Assembly: GCA_050011155.1 (NCBI GenBank) | Contig: JBEKJP010000001.1 | Span: 124,001-188,000 of the forward strand | From: Palsa-504 sp050011155 | GTDB taxonomy: Bacteria > Actinomycetota > Actinomycetes > Streptosporangiales > Streptosporangiaceae | Length of the DNA stretch: 64,000 nt | Reading direction: 5' to 3' | Shown here: one piece after another, positions 33,234 through 42,179 of the stretch | Position numbering within the stretch: position 1 is the first letter of the stretch | Layout of the letters: each line of letters opens with the position of its first letter | Made by a program: the position numbers and the translations under genes | Notes under the pieces: model-generated | Told to the model about the DNA's origin: nothing | What the model saw: only the letters and a program-made list of their open reading frames with translations | Databases searched by the model: none

Positions 33234-33734
33234 GTGTCTGCGCATGGTGTTCTGTACATACATTCCGCGCCTCCGGCGCTGTGTCCGCACATCGAGTGGG
33301 CCGTTGCCGGAATCGTGGGGGCTCCTGTCAGCATGCCGTGGGTCGGCCAGCCAGCCGCCCCGGGCGCGCTACGGGCCGAGCTGACTTGGCATGCCCTCCC
33401 CGGCACGGCGGGAGCGATCGCGTCCGCCCTGGCCGGGTGGAACCGGCTGCGGTTCGAGGTGACCGAGGACAGCTCGCCCGGGTGCGACGGCGTGCGGCAC
33501 TGCTACGCGCCCGACCTCGGCTTGTTCACCGCGGTCACCGGTGCCAACGGGGACATCATGGTTTCCGAGGACCGGCTCAGGTCGGTCATGCTGCTGGCGT
33601 CCCTCGGGACCGGCGGCAGGTCCCTGGAGGACGAGATCGGCCGGCTCCTGGGTACGGCCTGGGACAACGAGCTCGAGCCGTTCCGCCGGGCCGCCGACGG
33701 CGCCCCGGTCCGCTGGCTGAACGCGACGGGGTGA
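33234..33734 (+). CDS. DUF3145 family protein
   Basis: 166 aa actinobacterial protein of unknown function. It begins with GTG (SAHGVLYIHSAPPALCPHIEWA), preceded by a strong AAGGAGG, and keeps the family's conserved core (LRFEVTEDSSPGCDGVRHCY, GDIMVSEDRLRSVM) and C-terminal GTAWDNELEPFRRA. It is soluble with no signal sequence. It lies between the lipoprotein acyltransferase gene and the convergent guaB1 gene. Confidence 0.9.
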   Translation: MSAHGVLYIHSAPPALCPHIEWAVAGIVGAPVSMPWVGQPAAPGALRAELTWHALPGTAGAIASALAGWNRLRFEVTEDSSPGCDGVRHCYAPDLGLFTAVTGANGDIMVSEDRLRSVMLLASLGTGGRSLEDEIGRLLGTAWDNELEPFRRAADGAPVRWLNATG

Positions 33735-33737
33735 GGG

Positions 33738-35174
33738 CTACCAGCTAGTCGGGACGGGCATGCCCTCGCTGTAGCCGGACGCGCTCTGCAGCCCGACCAC
33801 GGCGCGCTCGCCGAACTCGGCTAGGTCCCGCGCGCCCGCATAGGTGCACGAGGAACGCACCCCGGCCACGATCATGTCGATCAGGTCCTCCACGCCGGGG
33901 CGGACCGGGTCCAGGTACATCCGGGCCGAGGAGATCCCTTCCTCAAACAGTTCCTTGCGGGCCCGCTCGAACGCGGAGTCGCTGGCCGACCGCAGCCGGA
34001 CCGCGCGCGCCGACGCCATCCCGAAGCTCTCCTTGTACAGCCGCCCCTCCGGGGACCGGAACGTGTCGCCGGGGGATTCGTAGGTGCCGGCGAACCACGA
34101 CCCGATCATCACGTTGGACGCGCCCGCGGCCAGGGCCAGCGCGACGTCGCGGGGATGCCGTACCCCGCCGTCGGCCCAGACCGAGGCGTCCAGCCGCCGG
34201 GCCTCGGCGGCACACTCGAGCACGGCAGAGAACTGCGGCCGTCCCACCCCGGTCATCATCCGGGTGGTGCACATCGCGCCCGGCCCGACGCCGACCTTGA
34301 CGATGTCCGCCCCGGCCGACACCAGGTCGGCCACCCCGGCCGCGGTCACCACGTTGCCCGCCACGACCGGCACCGCCGGGTCGAGCCCGCGCACCGCCTG
34401 CAGCGCGCCGATCGTCTTCTCCTGGTGCCCGTGCGCGGTGTCCACCACGAGCACGTCGGCGCCCGCGTCGAGCAGCAGCTTGGCCCGGGCGGCCACGTCG
34501 CCGTTGACCCCGATGGCCACTCCGGCCCGCAGCCGGCCGGAGGCGTCGACGGCGGGGGAGTACAGCGTCGCGCGCAGCGCCCCGGTCCTGGTCATGATGC
34601 CCAGGCAGCGCCCGTCCCGGTCCACCACGGGCGCCAGCCGGTGCCGCCCGTCGTGCAGCATGGCGAACGCCTGCTCCGGCGGCGTCCCCGCGGGCAGCGT
34701 GAACGGGTCGGCGGACATCACGTGACTCAGCTGAGTGAACCGGTCTACGCCCAGGCAGTCGGCCTCGGTGACCACGCCGACTGGCTGCCCCGCGGACAGC
34801 ACGATCACGGCGCCGTGCGCCCGCTTGGACAGCAGGCTGAGCGCGTCGCCCGCGGTGTCGCCCGGCGCCAGCGTCAGCGCGGTCTCCACCACCAGGTCCC
34901 GGGACTTGACCCAGGTGATCACGTCCGCCACGACGTCGGCCGGGATGTCCTGCGGCAGGATCGCGACACCGCCCCGGCGCGCGACCGTCTCCGCCATCCG
35001 CCGCCCGGAGACGGCCGTCATGTTGGCGGTCACGAGCGGGATGGTGGCGCCGCTGCCGTCGGTGGTGGTCAGGTCGACATCGAGCCGCGAGCCGAGGGCA
35101 GACCGGCTCGGCACCATGAAGACATCGCTATAGGTCAGGTCGTGTCCAGGCACTGCTTCGTTGAGAAATCGCAC
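33738..35174 (-). CDS. guaB1: GuaB1-type GMP reductase (IMP dehydrogenase family, CBS domains)
   Basis: 478 aa. It has the IMPDH/GMPR barrel with two CBS domains inserted at about residues 95-210 (DTAGDALSLLSKRAHGAVIV; HRLAPVVDRDGRCLGIMT). The catalytic Cys is in VGPGAMCTTRMMTGVG (about residue 300), where IMPDH would have GSICTT. In mycobacteria and related bacteria the GuaB1 group is a GMP reductase that returns GMP to IMP for purine salvage, with allosteric control through the CBS domains. Annotations as inosine-5'-monophosphate dehydrogenase for this group are likely wrong. Confidence 0.9.
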   Translation of the reverse strand: MRFLNEAVPGHDLTYSDVFMVPSRSALGSRLDVDLTTTDGSGATIPLVTANMTAVSGRRMAETVARRGGVAILPQDIPADVVADVITWVKSRDLVVETALTLAPGDTAGDALSLLSKRAHGAVIVLSAGQPVGVVTEADCLGVDRFTQLSHVMSADPFTLPAGTPPEQAFAMLHDGRHRLAPVVDRDGRCLGIMTRTGALRATLYSPAVDASGRLRAGVAIGVNGDVAARAKLLLDAGADVLVVDTAHGHQEKTIGALQAVRGLDPAVPVVAGNVVTAAGVADLVSAGADIVKVGVGPGAMCTTRMMTGVGRPQFSAVLECAAEARRLDASVWADGGVRHPRDVALALAAGASNVMIGSWFAGTYESPGDTFRSPEGRLYKESFGMASARAVRLRSASDSAFERARKELFEEGISSARMYLDPVRPGVEDLIDMIVAGVRSSCTYAGARDLAEFGERAVVGLQSASGYSEGMPVPTSW

Positions 35175-35259
35175 GTAAAGATTCTTCCCGAACGACCAGA
35201 GTGCTACCGCCCGACATTCTCATGATCACGTGTTGTTAGAGGGCGCCGGCGCCCGCGCG

Positions 35260-36006
35260 TCACAGGGTGACGAGGCCGCCGTCGATGCGGAGCGTCTGGC
35301 CGGTGATCATGGCGGCGTCGTCCGAGGCGAGGAAGGCGACCGCACCGGCCATGTCGTCCGGCCGCAGGCTCTGCCTGACCGCCTGCGCCCGCCGGACGTC
35401 TTCGAAATGCTCCTCGGTGTTGTCTTCCTCCGCGCCCGGGCTCCGGGTCAGGCCGGGCGCGATCGCGTTCACGGTGATGCCGCTGCCCCCCAGTTCGACC
35501 GCCAGCGCCCGGGTGAAGCCCACCACGGCGCCCTTGCTGGCGATGTAGGGGACGAACCCGGCTCCCGGCGGCTTCCACATCGTGTTGGAAGCGACGTTGA
35601 CGATGCGGCCGAAGCCGCGCTCGGCCATGCCCGGCGCGAACGCGGCGCACAGCTGGAAGGCGGCTTCCACGTTGACCGCCTGGATACGCCGCCAGGTGTC
35701 CAGGGTGACCTCGGCGAACGGCTGGAAGAGCATCAGGCCCGCGCAGTTGACCAGGACATCGCATCGACCGAAACGATCACTGACCGAACCCACCAGCTGA
35801 TCCACGCCCGCCGCGGTGCCTAGGTCGCAGCGGACGGAAAGCATCTCGCCGCCCGAGGCCGTGATGGCCGCCGCGGTCTCGTCCGCCGGGCGGACGTCAC
35901 CAAGCACCAGCGCGTGCCCGGCTTCCGCCAGCCGCAACGCGATCGCCTGCCCAATGCCGCGCGCCGCGCCCGTGACGACGGCCACGCGCCCCGCGCCCTC
36001 GGTCAA
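35260..36006 (-). CDS. SDR family NAD(P)-dependent oxidoreductase
   Basis: 248 aa classical short-chain dehydrogenase. TGAARGIGQAIA binds the cofactor, VNCAGLM is the NAG-type motif, and the catalytic Ser (NVASNTM), Tyr and Lys (PYIASKGAV) are in place; GGLVTL is the C-terminus. Asp after the second strand (LVLGDVRPAD) suggests NAD rather than NADP. It overlaps the upstream TetR gene by four bases, so the regulator most likely controls it and the substrate is the TetR inducer or a relative. Confidence 0.9.
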   Translation of the reverse strand: MTEGAGRVAVVTGAARGIGQAIALRLAEAGHALVLGDVRPADETAAAITASGGEMLSVRCDLGTAAGVDQLVGSVSDRFGRCDVLVNCAGLMLFQPFAEVTLDTWRRIQAVNVEAAFQLCAAFAPGMAERGFGRIVNVASNTMWKPPGAGFVPYIASKGAVVGFTRALAVELGGSGITVNAIAPGLTRSPGAEEDNTEEHFEDVRRAQAVRQSLRPDDMAGAVAFLASDDAAMITGQTLRIDGGLVTL

Positions 36007-36710
36007 GCGTTCAGGCCGAACGCGGCGAACATGATGTCCGCGATCCGGTCGGCCATCTCGTCTTCTGGCAACTGGACCTCGGCGCTGATCAGGTAGTTGA
36101 CCCGCTCGAGCATCATCAGGCAGGCCACCGCGGTGAGCTCGGCCCGCTCCTGCTGCTTGCCGGCCGCCTGGGCGGCGGCGGTCATCCCGGTCGTCATCGC
36201 CTCGGCGATGCTGAAGAACAGCCGCAGCCCGTCACCGAACACCTCCTCGGGTACCAGGTCGGCCTGGCTGAGGATGCGGATCACGGTGGCGTGCGCCGCG
36301 TAGGCACGGAAGAACTTGCGGACCCACTGGCGCAGCACCGTGAGCCCGGTCGCGTCGCTTGTGACCACGGGGAAGTCGCCCGCCACGATCTCCATGTCGT
36401 GCAAGGCGTCCTTCAGCAGGGCCTTGAACAGGTCTTCCTTGTTGGAGAAGTAGAGATAGAACGTCCCGTGGGAGATGCCGGCCCGGCGGACCACGTCGTC
36501 CACGCGGACACCGTGGAAGCCGCGGCCCTCGAATTCGACCATGCCCGCCTCGAGCAGCCGGCGGACGGTTTCACGTCCCTGGGCGCGCAACTCGCGGTCC
36601 TGGGCGGGCGTACCGCCACCTAGGGATGGCCGGGCGGGCGGTTTCTTCGGTGGCCGCCCGGTCCCGCGCGATGCGGCGTTGGCGGGGCCATGGCCTGCCT
36701 CCTGGTTCAT
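36003..36710 (-). CDS. TetR family transcriptional regulator
   Basis: About 235 aa from the ATG at 36710 (starts at 36737 and 36749 are possible, since no site has a clear ribosome-binding sequence). The N-terminal 45 residues are a disordered Pro/Gly/Lys/Arg-rich tail. The DNA-binding domain follows (GFHGVRVDDVVRRAGISHGT, then FYLYFSNKEDLFKALL). The rest is a helical ligand domain of the type common in lipid or degradation regulators. It is transcribed with the SDR gene. Confidence 0.88.
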   Translation of the reverse strand: MNQEAGHGPANAASRGTGRPPKKPPARPSLGGGTPAQDRELRAQGRETVRRLLEAGMVEFEGRGFHGVRVDDVVRRAGISHGTFYLYFSNKEDLFKALLKDALHDMEIVAGDFPVVTSDATGLTVLRQWVRKFFRAYAAHATVIRILSQADLVPEEVFGDGLRLFFSIAEAMTTGMTAAAQAAGKQQERAELTAVACLMMLERVNYLISAEVQLPEDEMADRIADIMFAAFGLNA

Positions 36711-36784
36711 AGCAAGAGAGTAGCCTTCCCCGTGCATACCGCCGCGCATTCGGTCAACACCGCGCCCCTGCTACCCTTCCAGCG

Positions 36785-38410
36785 GTGAGGCCTGCCAGCG
36801 CCGCGACCGCCTCCCGCACGGCCGACGGGACGGCCGCCGGGTCTGGTCGGCTGCGTGTGCTGTGGGCTCGTTCCGCCGTCAAGGTGGGCCTGCTCACCGC
36901 GGTGGCCGCCCTCGCCTACTGCGCCGATTCGCTCATCCTTTTCCGCCGCTTCCTGGCCAGCACGTTCGATCTGGTCATCTTCGATCAGGGGATCCGCGGC
37001 TACGCGCACCTGTCGGCCCCGGTCTCGCTCGCGCGCGGCATCTCCGACGGCCAGGGCGCGCACTTCATGCTGCTGGCCGACCACTGGTCGCCGGTGCTGG
37101 CCCTGCTGGCCCCGCTGTACTGGATCCACGACGGCCCGGGCACCTTGCTGGTCGTCCAGGGAGTGCTGTTCGCCCTGGCCATACCGCCGCTGTGGGTCTA
37201 CACCCGGCGCCGGCTCGGTCCCGGGGCCGCGTACTTCACCTGCGTGGCTTACGCGCTGTCGCTGCCCGTCATGGCGGCGGTCGTGTTCGATTTCCACGAG
37301 GTCGCGTTCGTCCCGGTGCTGACCGCCGTGATGGTGGAACGCGCCGACGCGGGAAAACGCTGGCCCACCATCGCCGCCGCGGCGGCGCTGCTCCTGGTCA
37401 AGGAGGACATGGGCCTGCTCGTGGCTGGCTTCGGCGGCTACCTGCTGCTGACCCGCCAGCGCCGCTGGGCCTGGACCGGCCTGGGCTTCGTGGCGGGCGG
37501 GGTCGTGGCGACCTGGATCGCCACCCGCGTGCTGATCCCCGCGTTCGGCGGTTCCGCCACCTTCTACTGGGCCTACGGGCAGTTCGGGTCCACGCTGGGT
37601 AGCGCGGTGCTCAACGTGCTCACCCATCCGCTGCACGCGCTGCACGTCTTCGTCACCCCGTGGGTCAAGGCCCGGACGATGATCGGGCTGCTCGCGACGT
37701 TCGCATTTCTGCCGCTCGCCTCGCCCATGGTGATCGCGGTGCTGCCGCTGCTGGCCGAGCGGATGCTCGCCTCCGGCTACCCGCTGTGGTGGCAGGCCAA
37801 GTTCCAGTACGACGCGTTCCTGGTGATGATGCTGTGCTGTGCCGCGGTCGATGGCGCAGCCCGGCTGCAGAAGCACTGGCCCGCCCGCTGGCTCAGATTC
37901 CCGGGGGGGCGACCCCCCGGAACCCCCCGCGACCGGGGGGAGACCCCCCGGACCCCCCTTTCCACCCTCTGGGCAGCCGCCATCTGCGCCGCCGCCCTGG
38001 TCTACCTGCCGTCCTCGCCGTTCGGGCAGCTGCTGCACCCGAACTTCTACGGGACCAACGCGCGGATGAAGGCCGCCGCCGCGGCCGTCGCGCACGTCCC
38101 GTCCGGGATCGAGGTGGAGGCGTCCAACAACATCGGACCGCACCTGTCCGGCCGGGATACGGTGCTGCTGCTCGACGGCACGCCCCGCTGGGCGCCCTGG
38201 GTAGTGGCGGACACCATCGGGCTCGACTTCCCCTTCTGCACGCCCAGCCAGCAGGCCCAGGAGGTGGCCTACCTGCGGGTCCACGGCTACACCCAGGTGT
38301 TCGCCGACGACGGCTACGTGGTGCTGCACCGCCCGGCCGACGCGCGCACCGCGCAGGCCCTGGCCCACCCGCTCCCCGCGGCCCGCCTGCACACGAACAT
38401 CTGCTACTGA
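36785..38410 (+). CDS. DUF2079 family membrane protein with an internal GC-hairpin insertion
   Basis: 541 aa with roughly ten membrane helices (LLTAVAALAYCADSLILF, LLALLAPLYWI region, LGFVAGGVVATWIATRVL and others). DUF2079 proteins resemble the GT-C membrane glycosyltransferase class; FDLVIFDQGIRGYAHL and VFDFHEVAFVPVL are typical family elements. Residues about 372-393 (RFPGGRPPGTPRDRGETPRT) form a Pro/Gly/Arg-rich loop encoded by a pair of G/C-run hairpins and appear to be an in-frame insertion between helices. The start is GTG at 36785. It is divergent from the TetR gene. Confidence 0.82.
   Translation: MRPASAATASRTADGTAAGSGRLRVLWARSAVKVGLLTAVAALAYCADSLILFRRFLASTFDLVIFDQGIRGYAHLSAPVSLARGISDGQGAHFMLLADHWSPVLALLAPLYWIHDGPGTLLVVQGVLFALAIPPLWVYTRRRLGPGAAYFTCVAYALSLPVMAAVVFDFHEVAFVPVLTAVMVERADAGKRWPTIAAAAALLLVKEDMGLLVAGFGGYLLLTRQRRWAWTGLGFVAGGVVATWIATRVLIPAFGGSATFYWAYGQFGSTLGSAVLNVLTHPLHALHVFVTPWVKARTMIGLLATFAFLPLASPMVIAVLPLLAERMLASGYPLWWQAKFQYDAFLVMMLCCAAVDGAARLQKHWPARWLRFPGGRPPGTPRDRGETPRTPLSTLWAAAICAAALVYLPSSPFGQLLHPNFYGTNARMKAAAAAVAHVPSGIEVEASNNIGPHLSGRDTVLLLDGTPRWAPWVVADTIGLDFPFCTPSQQAQEVAYLRVHGYTQVFADDGYVVLHRPADARTAQALAHPLPAARLHTNICY
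37899..37956. repeat. G/C-run double hairpin inside the DUF2079 gene
   Basis: Hairpin 1: CCGGGGGG (37901-37908), loop GCGA, CCCCCCGG (37913-37920). Hairpin 2: CCGGGGGG (37933-37940), loop AGA, CCCCCCGG (37944-37951). A C6 run sits between them and another follows. The composition is unlike the rest of the gene. A related run of G and C blocks lies upstream of hemH. Confidence 0.85.
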
Positions 38411-38586
38411 TGCCGCCGCCGAGGCTGGGCGCGTGCTCGCGTTCGGAGCGCCCGGCCTGGCCCACTACGTCCGGTTCGCCCCGCTGAAAAAGCTGAAGAT
38501 CCCCTGCTGAGGTTCTTAAGGACTGTTTAATAAATCGGTCCGGGGCTTTCTGTTGGCGAGGAACGCCTTATATCTTCATAGCTATT

Positions 38587-39750
38587 GTGCTGTTCCCGTC
38601 GCTTTGGCGTACCGCCTTGGCCGGGGTCGCGACGTGCGCGGCGCTGGCCGCCTTCGCCATTCCGGCCCGCGCCGTCCCCGTCAGCCCCAGCCCGCCCGGT
38701 AGCTCGCTCGGTTTTACCGTCACCCCACCGCCGGGTGTCGCCGCCGCCAGCTCCGTTCCGTCGTCCCTGAAGGCGCCCGGCTCGGCCGGCGCGCCGCCGC
38801 GGCAGCTGTTCGTCCCCGACCTGATCGCCGCGGCGCCGGACGGGATCAGCCCGGTCCAGCTGGCCAGGATCAGCCGGCTGACCGGGGTCCGCAACGTGCT
38901 CTCGGTCGACGGCGGCAAGGTCACGGTCAACGGGCACAGCGCCAACGTGCTCGGCGTGCCGGCCGCGTTCCGGTCCTGGACCTCGCCGCAGACCGCGGCG
39001 GCCGACGCGGTCTGGACCGACCTGAGCCACGGACAGCTCGTCAGCACCCACGGCGCGGCCGGCCAGCTGCACCTGTCGGCCGGCCGCTCCTACCAGGTCG
39101 CGGCCGCGGTCCAGCTGCGGCTGCCGTTCGGCACGCAGACCGCGCTCAGCGTGCCCGGCGCGGACGCCATCGTGAACCAGGCCCGTTCGGGCCAGCTCGG
39201 GCTGGCCAAGAACTTCGCCGTGCTCATCAACGCCCCGGGGGTGAACCTGGTCACGTTGATGAAGAAGATCAAGTCGGTCATCGGGACGGGCGCGAAGGTG
39301 GTCAACCTCGTGCCGGTGGTCACCGTGGGCAAGCTCCCGGTGAGCACGAACGTGCCGACCAGCGGCGTGCCGTCCAGCTACCTGGACCTATACCAGGCGT
39401 CCGCCGCCAAGTACTGCCCGGGCATGTCCTGGACGGTGCTGGCCGCCATCGGCGAGATCGAGAGCGGCAACGGCGCCAACGACGGCCCGTCCAGCGCGGG
39501 CGCGCTCGGGCCGATGCAGTTCGAGCCCGGTACCTGGGCCGAGTGGGGCATCGTCGGGTTTGGCCAGACCGGGCCACCGGACATCGAGAACCCGCTCGAC
39601 GCGGTGCCCTCGGCCGCGCGCATGCTGTGCGCCGACGGCGCCGGGAACACCGCGACCCTGCGCGGGGCGATCTTCTCCTACAACCACGCGACCTGGTACG
39701 TCGACGAGGTACTCGCGCTGGCCAGCGAGTACGCCCAGAACTATCCCTAG
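38587..39750 (+). CDS. Secreted lytic transglycosylase-like protein
   Basis: 387 aa from GTG 38587. A signal peptide is clear (positively charged start, ALAGVATCAALAAFAIPARA). A middle region of about 200 residues has no named domain (ISRLTGVRNVLSVDGGKVTVNG; several Val/Gly strands). The C-terminal 110 residues form an SLT-type lysozyme-like domain with the catalytic Glu in AAIGEIESGNG (about residue 294), then SSAGALGPMQFEPGTWAEWG and the final AIFSYNHATWYVDEVLALA. It would cleave peptidoglycan outside the membrane. No ribosome site is seen at the GTG, and coding-like residues continue upstream, so the start is unsure. Confidence 0.85.
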   Translation: MLFPSLWRTALAGVATCAALAAFAIPARAVPVSPSPPGSSLGFTVTPPPGVAAASSVPSSLKAPGSAGAPPRQLFVPDLIAAAPDGISPVQLARISRLTGVRNVLSVDGGKVTVNGHSANVLGVPAAFRSWTSPQTAAADAVWTDLSHGQLVSTHGAAGQLHLSAGRSYQVAAAVQLRLPFGTQTALSVPGADAIVNQARSGQLGLAKNFAVLINAPGVNLVTLMKKIKSVIGTGAKVVNLVPVVTVGKLPVSTNVPTSGVPSSYLDLYQASAAKYCPGMSWTVLAAIGEIESGNGANDGPSSAGALGPMQFEPGTWAEWGIVGFGQTGPPDIENPLDAVPSAARMLCADGAGNTATLRGAIFSYNHATWYVDEVLALASEYAQNYP

Positions 39751-41015
39751 GGGCCGGGCGCCGCTACGGGACGAAGCCGGCGCAGGCCCGCCAGGCAGGT
39801 CACGGCGCTGGCCGCCCCGCACGCGGCCGCGAAGGCGTAACCGAGCCGCGGGCCGTGCGCGTCGATGATGAAGCCGACCACGGACGCGCCCGCCGCCACC
39901 CCGACGGAGATGCCGCTGCTCAGCCAGGACATGGCCTCGGTCCGGCGGCCCGGCTTGGCCTGGGCCTCGAGCAGGCTGAAACCGGCGATGAGGGTCGGCG
40001 CGATGGTCATCCCGCACAGGTAGATGACGCAGGTCAGCGTGATCAGGTTGGGCTGGGCCCAGAACGTGGCCACGCCGAGGACGGTCAGCGTGAGGGTGAG
40101 CGCGAACCGCTTCTCCACCGGCGTCCGCCACTGCCGTGATCCATACCACAGCCCGCCGGTGCCGCTGCCGAAGGCGTAGGTGCCGAGGACGAAGCCGGCC
40201 AGCGGCTTGTGCCCGAAGTGCTGCGCGAATGCCACCGTGCTCAGGTCGATCGACACGAACATCGCGCCGAGCAGCACGTACACCGGACCCAGCACGACCA
40301 GTCCGGGCGCGGCGGCGCCCCGGGACCGGCCCGTGCCCTTGGGACCCGTGACCCGCTCCGGCGGGATCACCACCGGCTCGGTGCCGCGCTGCGCGGCGAA
40401 CCACGACGTTCCGAGCACGCACAGCAGCGCCGCCACGCCCACCCCCGAGGGGGGATACACCTCGGTCGCGAGCAGCGTCACGGCGGCCGGGCCGACGATG
40501 AAGCACAGCTCGTCGGCGACCGACTCGAAGGAGAACGCGGCGTGCAGCCGGGGCGAGCCGGCCAGCAGCACGCTCCAGCGAGCCCGGACCATCGCGCCCA
40601 GGGACGGCATGGTCGCGCCCGCGATCGCTCCCGGTACGAAGAAAGCCCAAGTCGGCAGCCGGAGCTGCACGGCCGTGATGAGCAGCGCGGTGGTCGCGGC
40701 GAACACCGTGAGCAGCGGCAGCAGGACGCGCCGCTGGCCGTGCGTGTCCACCAGCCGGGCGATCCGCGGCGAGCTGAACGCGTAGCCGAGCGAGCCGACC
40801 GCGGACACCGTGCCGGCCACGCCGTACGTCCCGGTGACCGACGAGATGAGCAAGACGGTGCCGAGCCCGAACATCGACATCGGCATCCGCCCGATGACCC
40901 CGGCCACGGAGAAGCGCCAGGCACCCGGGATCTCGAAGATCTCCGCGTACGGGCGCAGCGGCCGGCTCAGCAGGCTGGCGGGGGAGCGGCTGACGGGCTT
41001 TTTCGCATCGTCCAT
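39747..41015 (-). CDS. MFS transporter
   Basis: About 422 aa with 12 hydrophobic helices. The N-half loop 2-3 contains RIARLVDTHGQRRVLLPLL, a relaxed MFS A-motif (G-x-L-a-D-r-x-G-r-k). The C-half repeats the pattern (AGFSLLEAQAKPGRRTEAMSW). It is likely a drug or metabolite exporter; no substrate can be named. The ATG at 41015 was chosen, but 41033 is equally possible because neither has a strong ribosome site. Its last four bases overlap the convergent transglycosylase gene. Confidence 0.85.
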   Translation of the reverse strand: MDDAKKPVSRSPASLLSRPLRPYAEIFEIPGAWRFSVAGVIGRMPMSMFGLGTVLLISSVTGTYGVAGTVSAVGSLGYAFSSPRIARLVDTHGQRRVLLPLLTVFAATTALLITAVQLRLPTWAFFVPGAIAGATMPSLGAMVRARWSVLLAGSPRLHAAFSFESVADELCFIVGPAAVTLLATEVYPPSGVGVAALLCVLGTSWFAAQRGTEPVVIPPERVTGPKGTGRSRGAAAPGLVVLGPVYVLLGAMFVSIDLSTVAFAQHFGHKPLAGFVLGTYAFGSGTGGLWYGSRQWRTPVEKRFALTLTLTVLGVATFWAQPNLITLTCVIYLCGMTIAPTLIAGFSLLEAQAKPGRRTEAMSWLSSGISVGVAAGASVVGFIIDAHGPRLGYAFAAACGAASAVTCLAGLRRLRPVAAPGP

Positions 41016-41076
41016 ACCCGTCACAGGCCCCATTGCCGCACATCAATAAGATATCGGATACTGTCAACAGTGCTTT

Positions 41077-41145
41077 CCGGGGGACGATCCCGCAGACCCC
41101 CCTGCTTATGGGGGGGCTGCCCGCCCCCCCATCCCCCCCTGGGGT
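41077..41145. repeat. G/C-run hairpin element upstream of hemH
   Basis: CCCCCC (41097-41102) pairs with the G7 run at 41110-41116 across a TGCTTAT loop, within a block of alternating G and C runs that begins CCGGGGGACGATCCC at 41078. It ends 12-15 bases before the hemH start codon. The style matches the element inside the DUF2079 gene 3 kb away, which suggests one repeat family. Confidence 0.65.
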
Positions 41146-41156
41146 TGGATGGAGTC

Positions 41157-42179
41157 ATGCCCGCATACGACGCCTTCCTGCTGGTCTCGTTCGGCGGTCC
41201 TGAAGGCCCCGACGAGGTCATGCCGTTCCTGGAGAATGTGACCCGCGGTCGCGGCATCCCGCGCGAGCGGCTGGCCGGCGTGGCCGAGCACTACTACGCG
41301 GTCGGCGGGGTCAGCCCGATCAACCAGCAGTGCCGGGACCTGCTGACCGCGATCCGCGCCGACTTCGGGGCGAGCGGCCTTTCGCTGCCCGTCTACTGGG
41401 GAAACAGGAACTGGAAGCCGTACCTGACCGACACGGTGCGGACCATGGCCGCGGACGGCGTGCGGCAGGCGGCCGCCTTCGTGACCTCCGCCTACAGCTC
41501 CTACTCGAGTTGCCGGCAGTACCTCGACGACATCGAGCGGGCCCGGGCCGCGGTCGGCCCGGACGCGCCCCGGATCGACAAGATCATGCCCTTCTACGAT
41601 CATCCCGGCTTCACCGAGCCGTTCGCCGCGAGCACGCTGGCCGCGCTGGCCGCGCTCCCGGCCGGCTTGCGGGACGAGGCTCACCTGGTGTTCACCGCGC
41701 ACAGCATCCCGGTCGCGATGGCCGAGGCGAGCGGCCCGGGCCCGATCCGGGGGAGGTACGTAGCCGAGCTGACCGAGGCCGCCAGGATTATTACCGAACG
41801 GGCCGGGCTCGACGCCCACCCACGGACGCTTGCCTACCAGAGCAGGAGCGGCCCCCCGGCCCAGCCCTGGCTGGAACCGGACGTCGGCGATGTCATGGGC
41901 GAGCTCGCCCGGGCAGGCACCAAAGCGGTCGTAGTCATCCCGGTCGGGTTCGTGTCCGATCACATGGAAGTCCGGCACGACCTGGACGCCGAGGCGGCGC
42001 GGAGCGCCGAGTCGCTGGGGCTGGCCTTCGCCCGGGCCGCCACCCCCGGCTGTCACCCCGCATTCGTCTCCATGATCACCGAACTGGTACGGGAACGCCT
42101 GGCCCGGCCGGAGGCCGGGCCGGACCAGACGTGCCCGGCGGACTGCTGCCGGTACGCGGCCGGGGCACCGCGGGCATGA
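41157..42179 (+). CDS. hemH: Ferrochelatase (coproporphyrin ferrochelatase type)
   Basis: 340 aa. It inserts iron into the porphyrin at or near the end of haem synthesis; actinobacteria use the coproporphyrin-dependent route. LLVSFGGPEGPDEV opens the protein, the catalytic His is in FTAHSIPVAMA (about residue 181), and Glu in VGFVSDHMEVRHDLD (about residue 268) is the second active-site residue. A C-terminal Cys group (TCPADCCRY) matches the [2Fe-2S] ligands of actinobacterial enzymes. ATG 41157 follows GGAG closely. It overlaps the next gene by ATGA. Confidence 0.93.
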   Translation: MPAYDAFLLVSFGGPEGPDEVMPFLENVTRGRGIPRERLAGVAEHYYAVGGVSPINQQCRDLLTAIRADFGASGLSLPVYWGNRNWKPYLTDTVRTMAADGVRQAAAFVTSAYSSYSSCRQYLDDIERARAAVGPDAPRIDKIMPFYDHPGFTEPFAASTLAALAALPAGLRDEAHLVFTAHSIPVAMAEASGPGPIRGRYVAELTEAARIITERAGLDAHPRTLAYQSRSGPPAQPWLEPDVGDVMGELARAGTKAVVVIPVGFVSDHMEVRHDLDAEAARSAESLGLAFARAATPGCHPAFVSMITELVRERLARPEAGPDQTCPADCCRYAAGAPRA

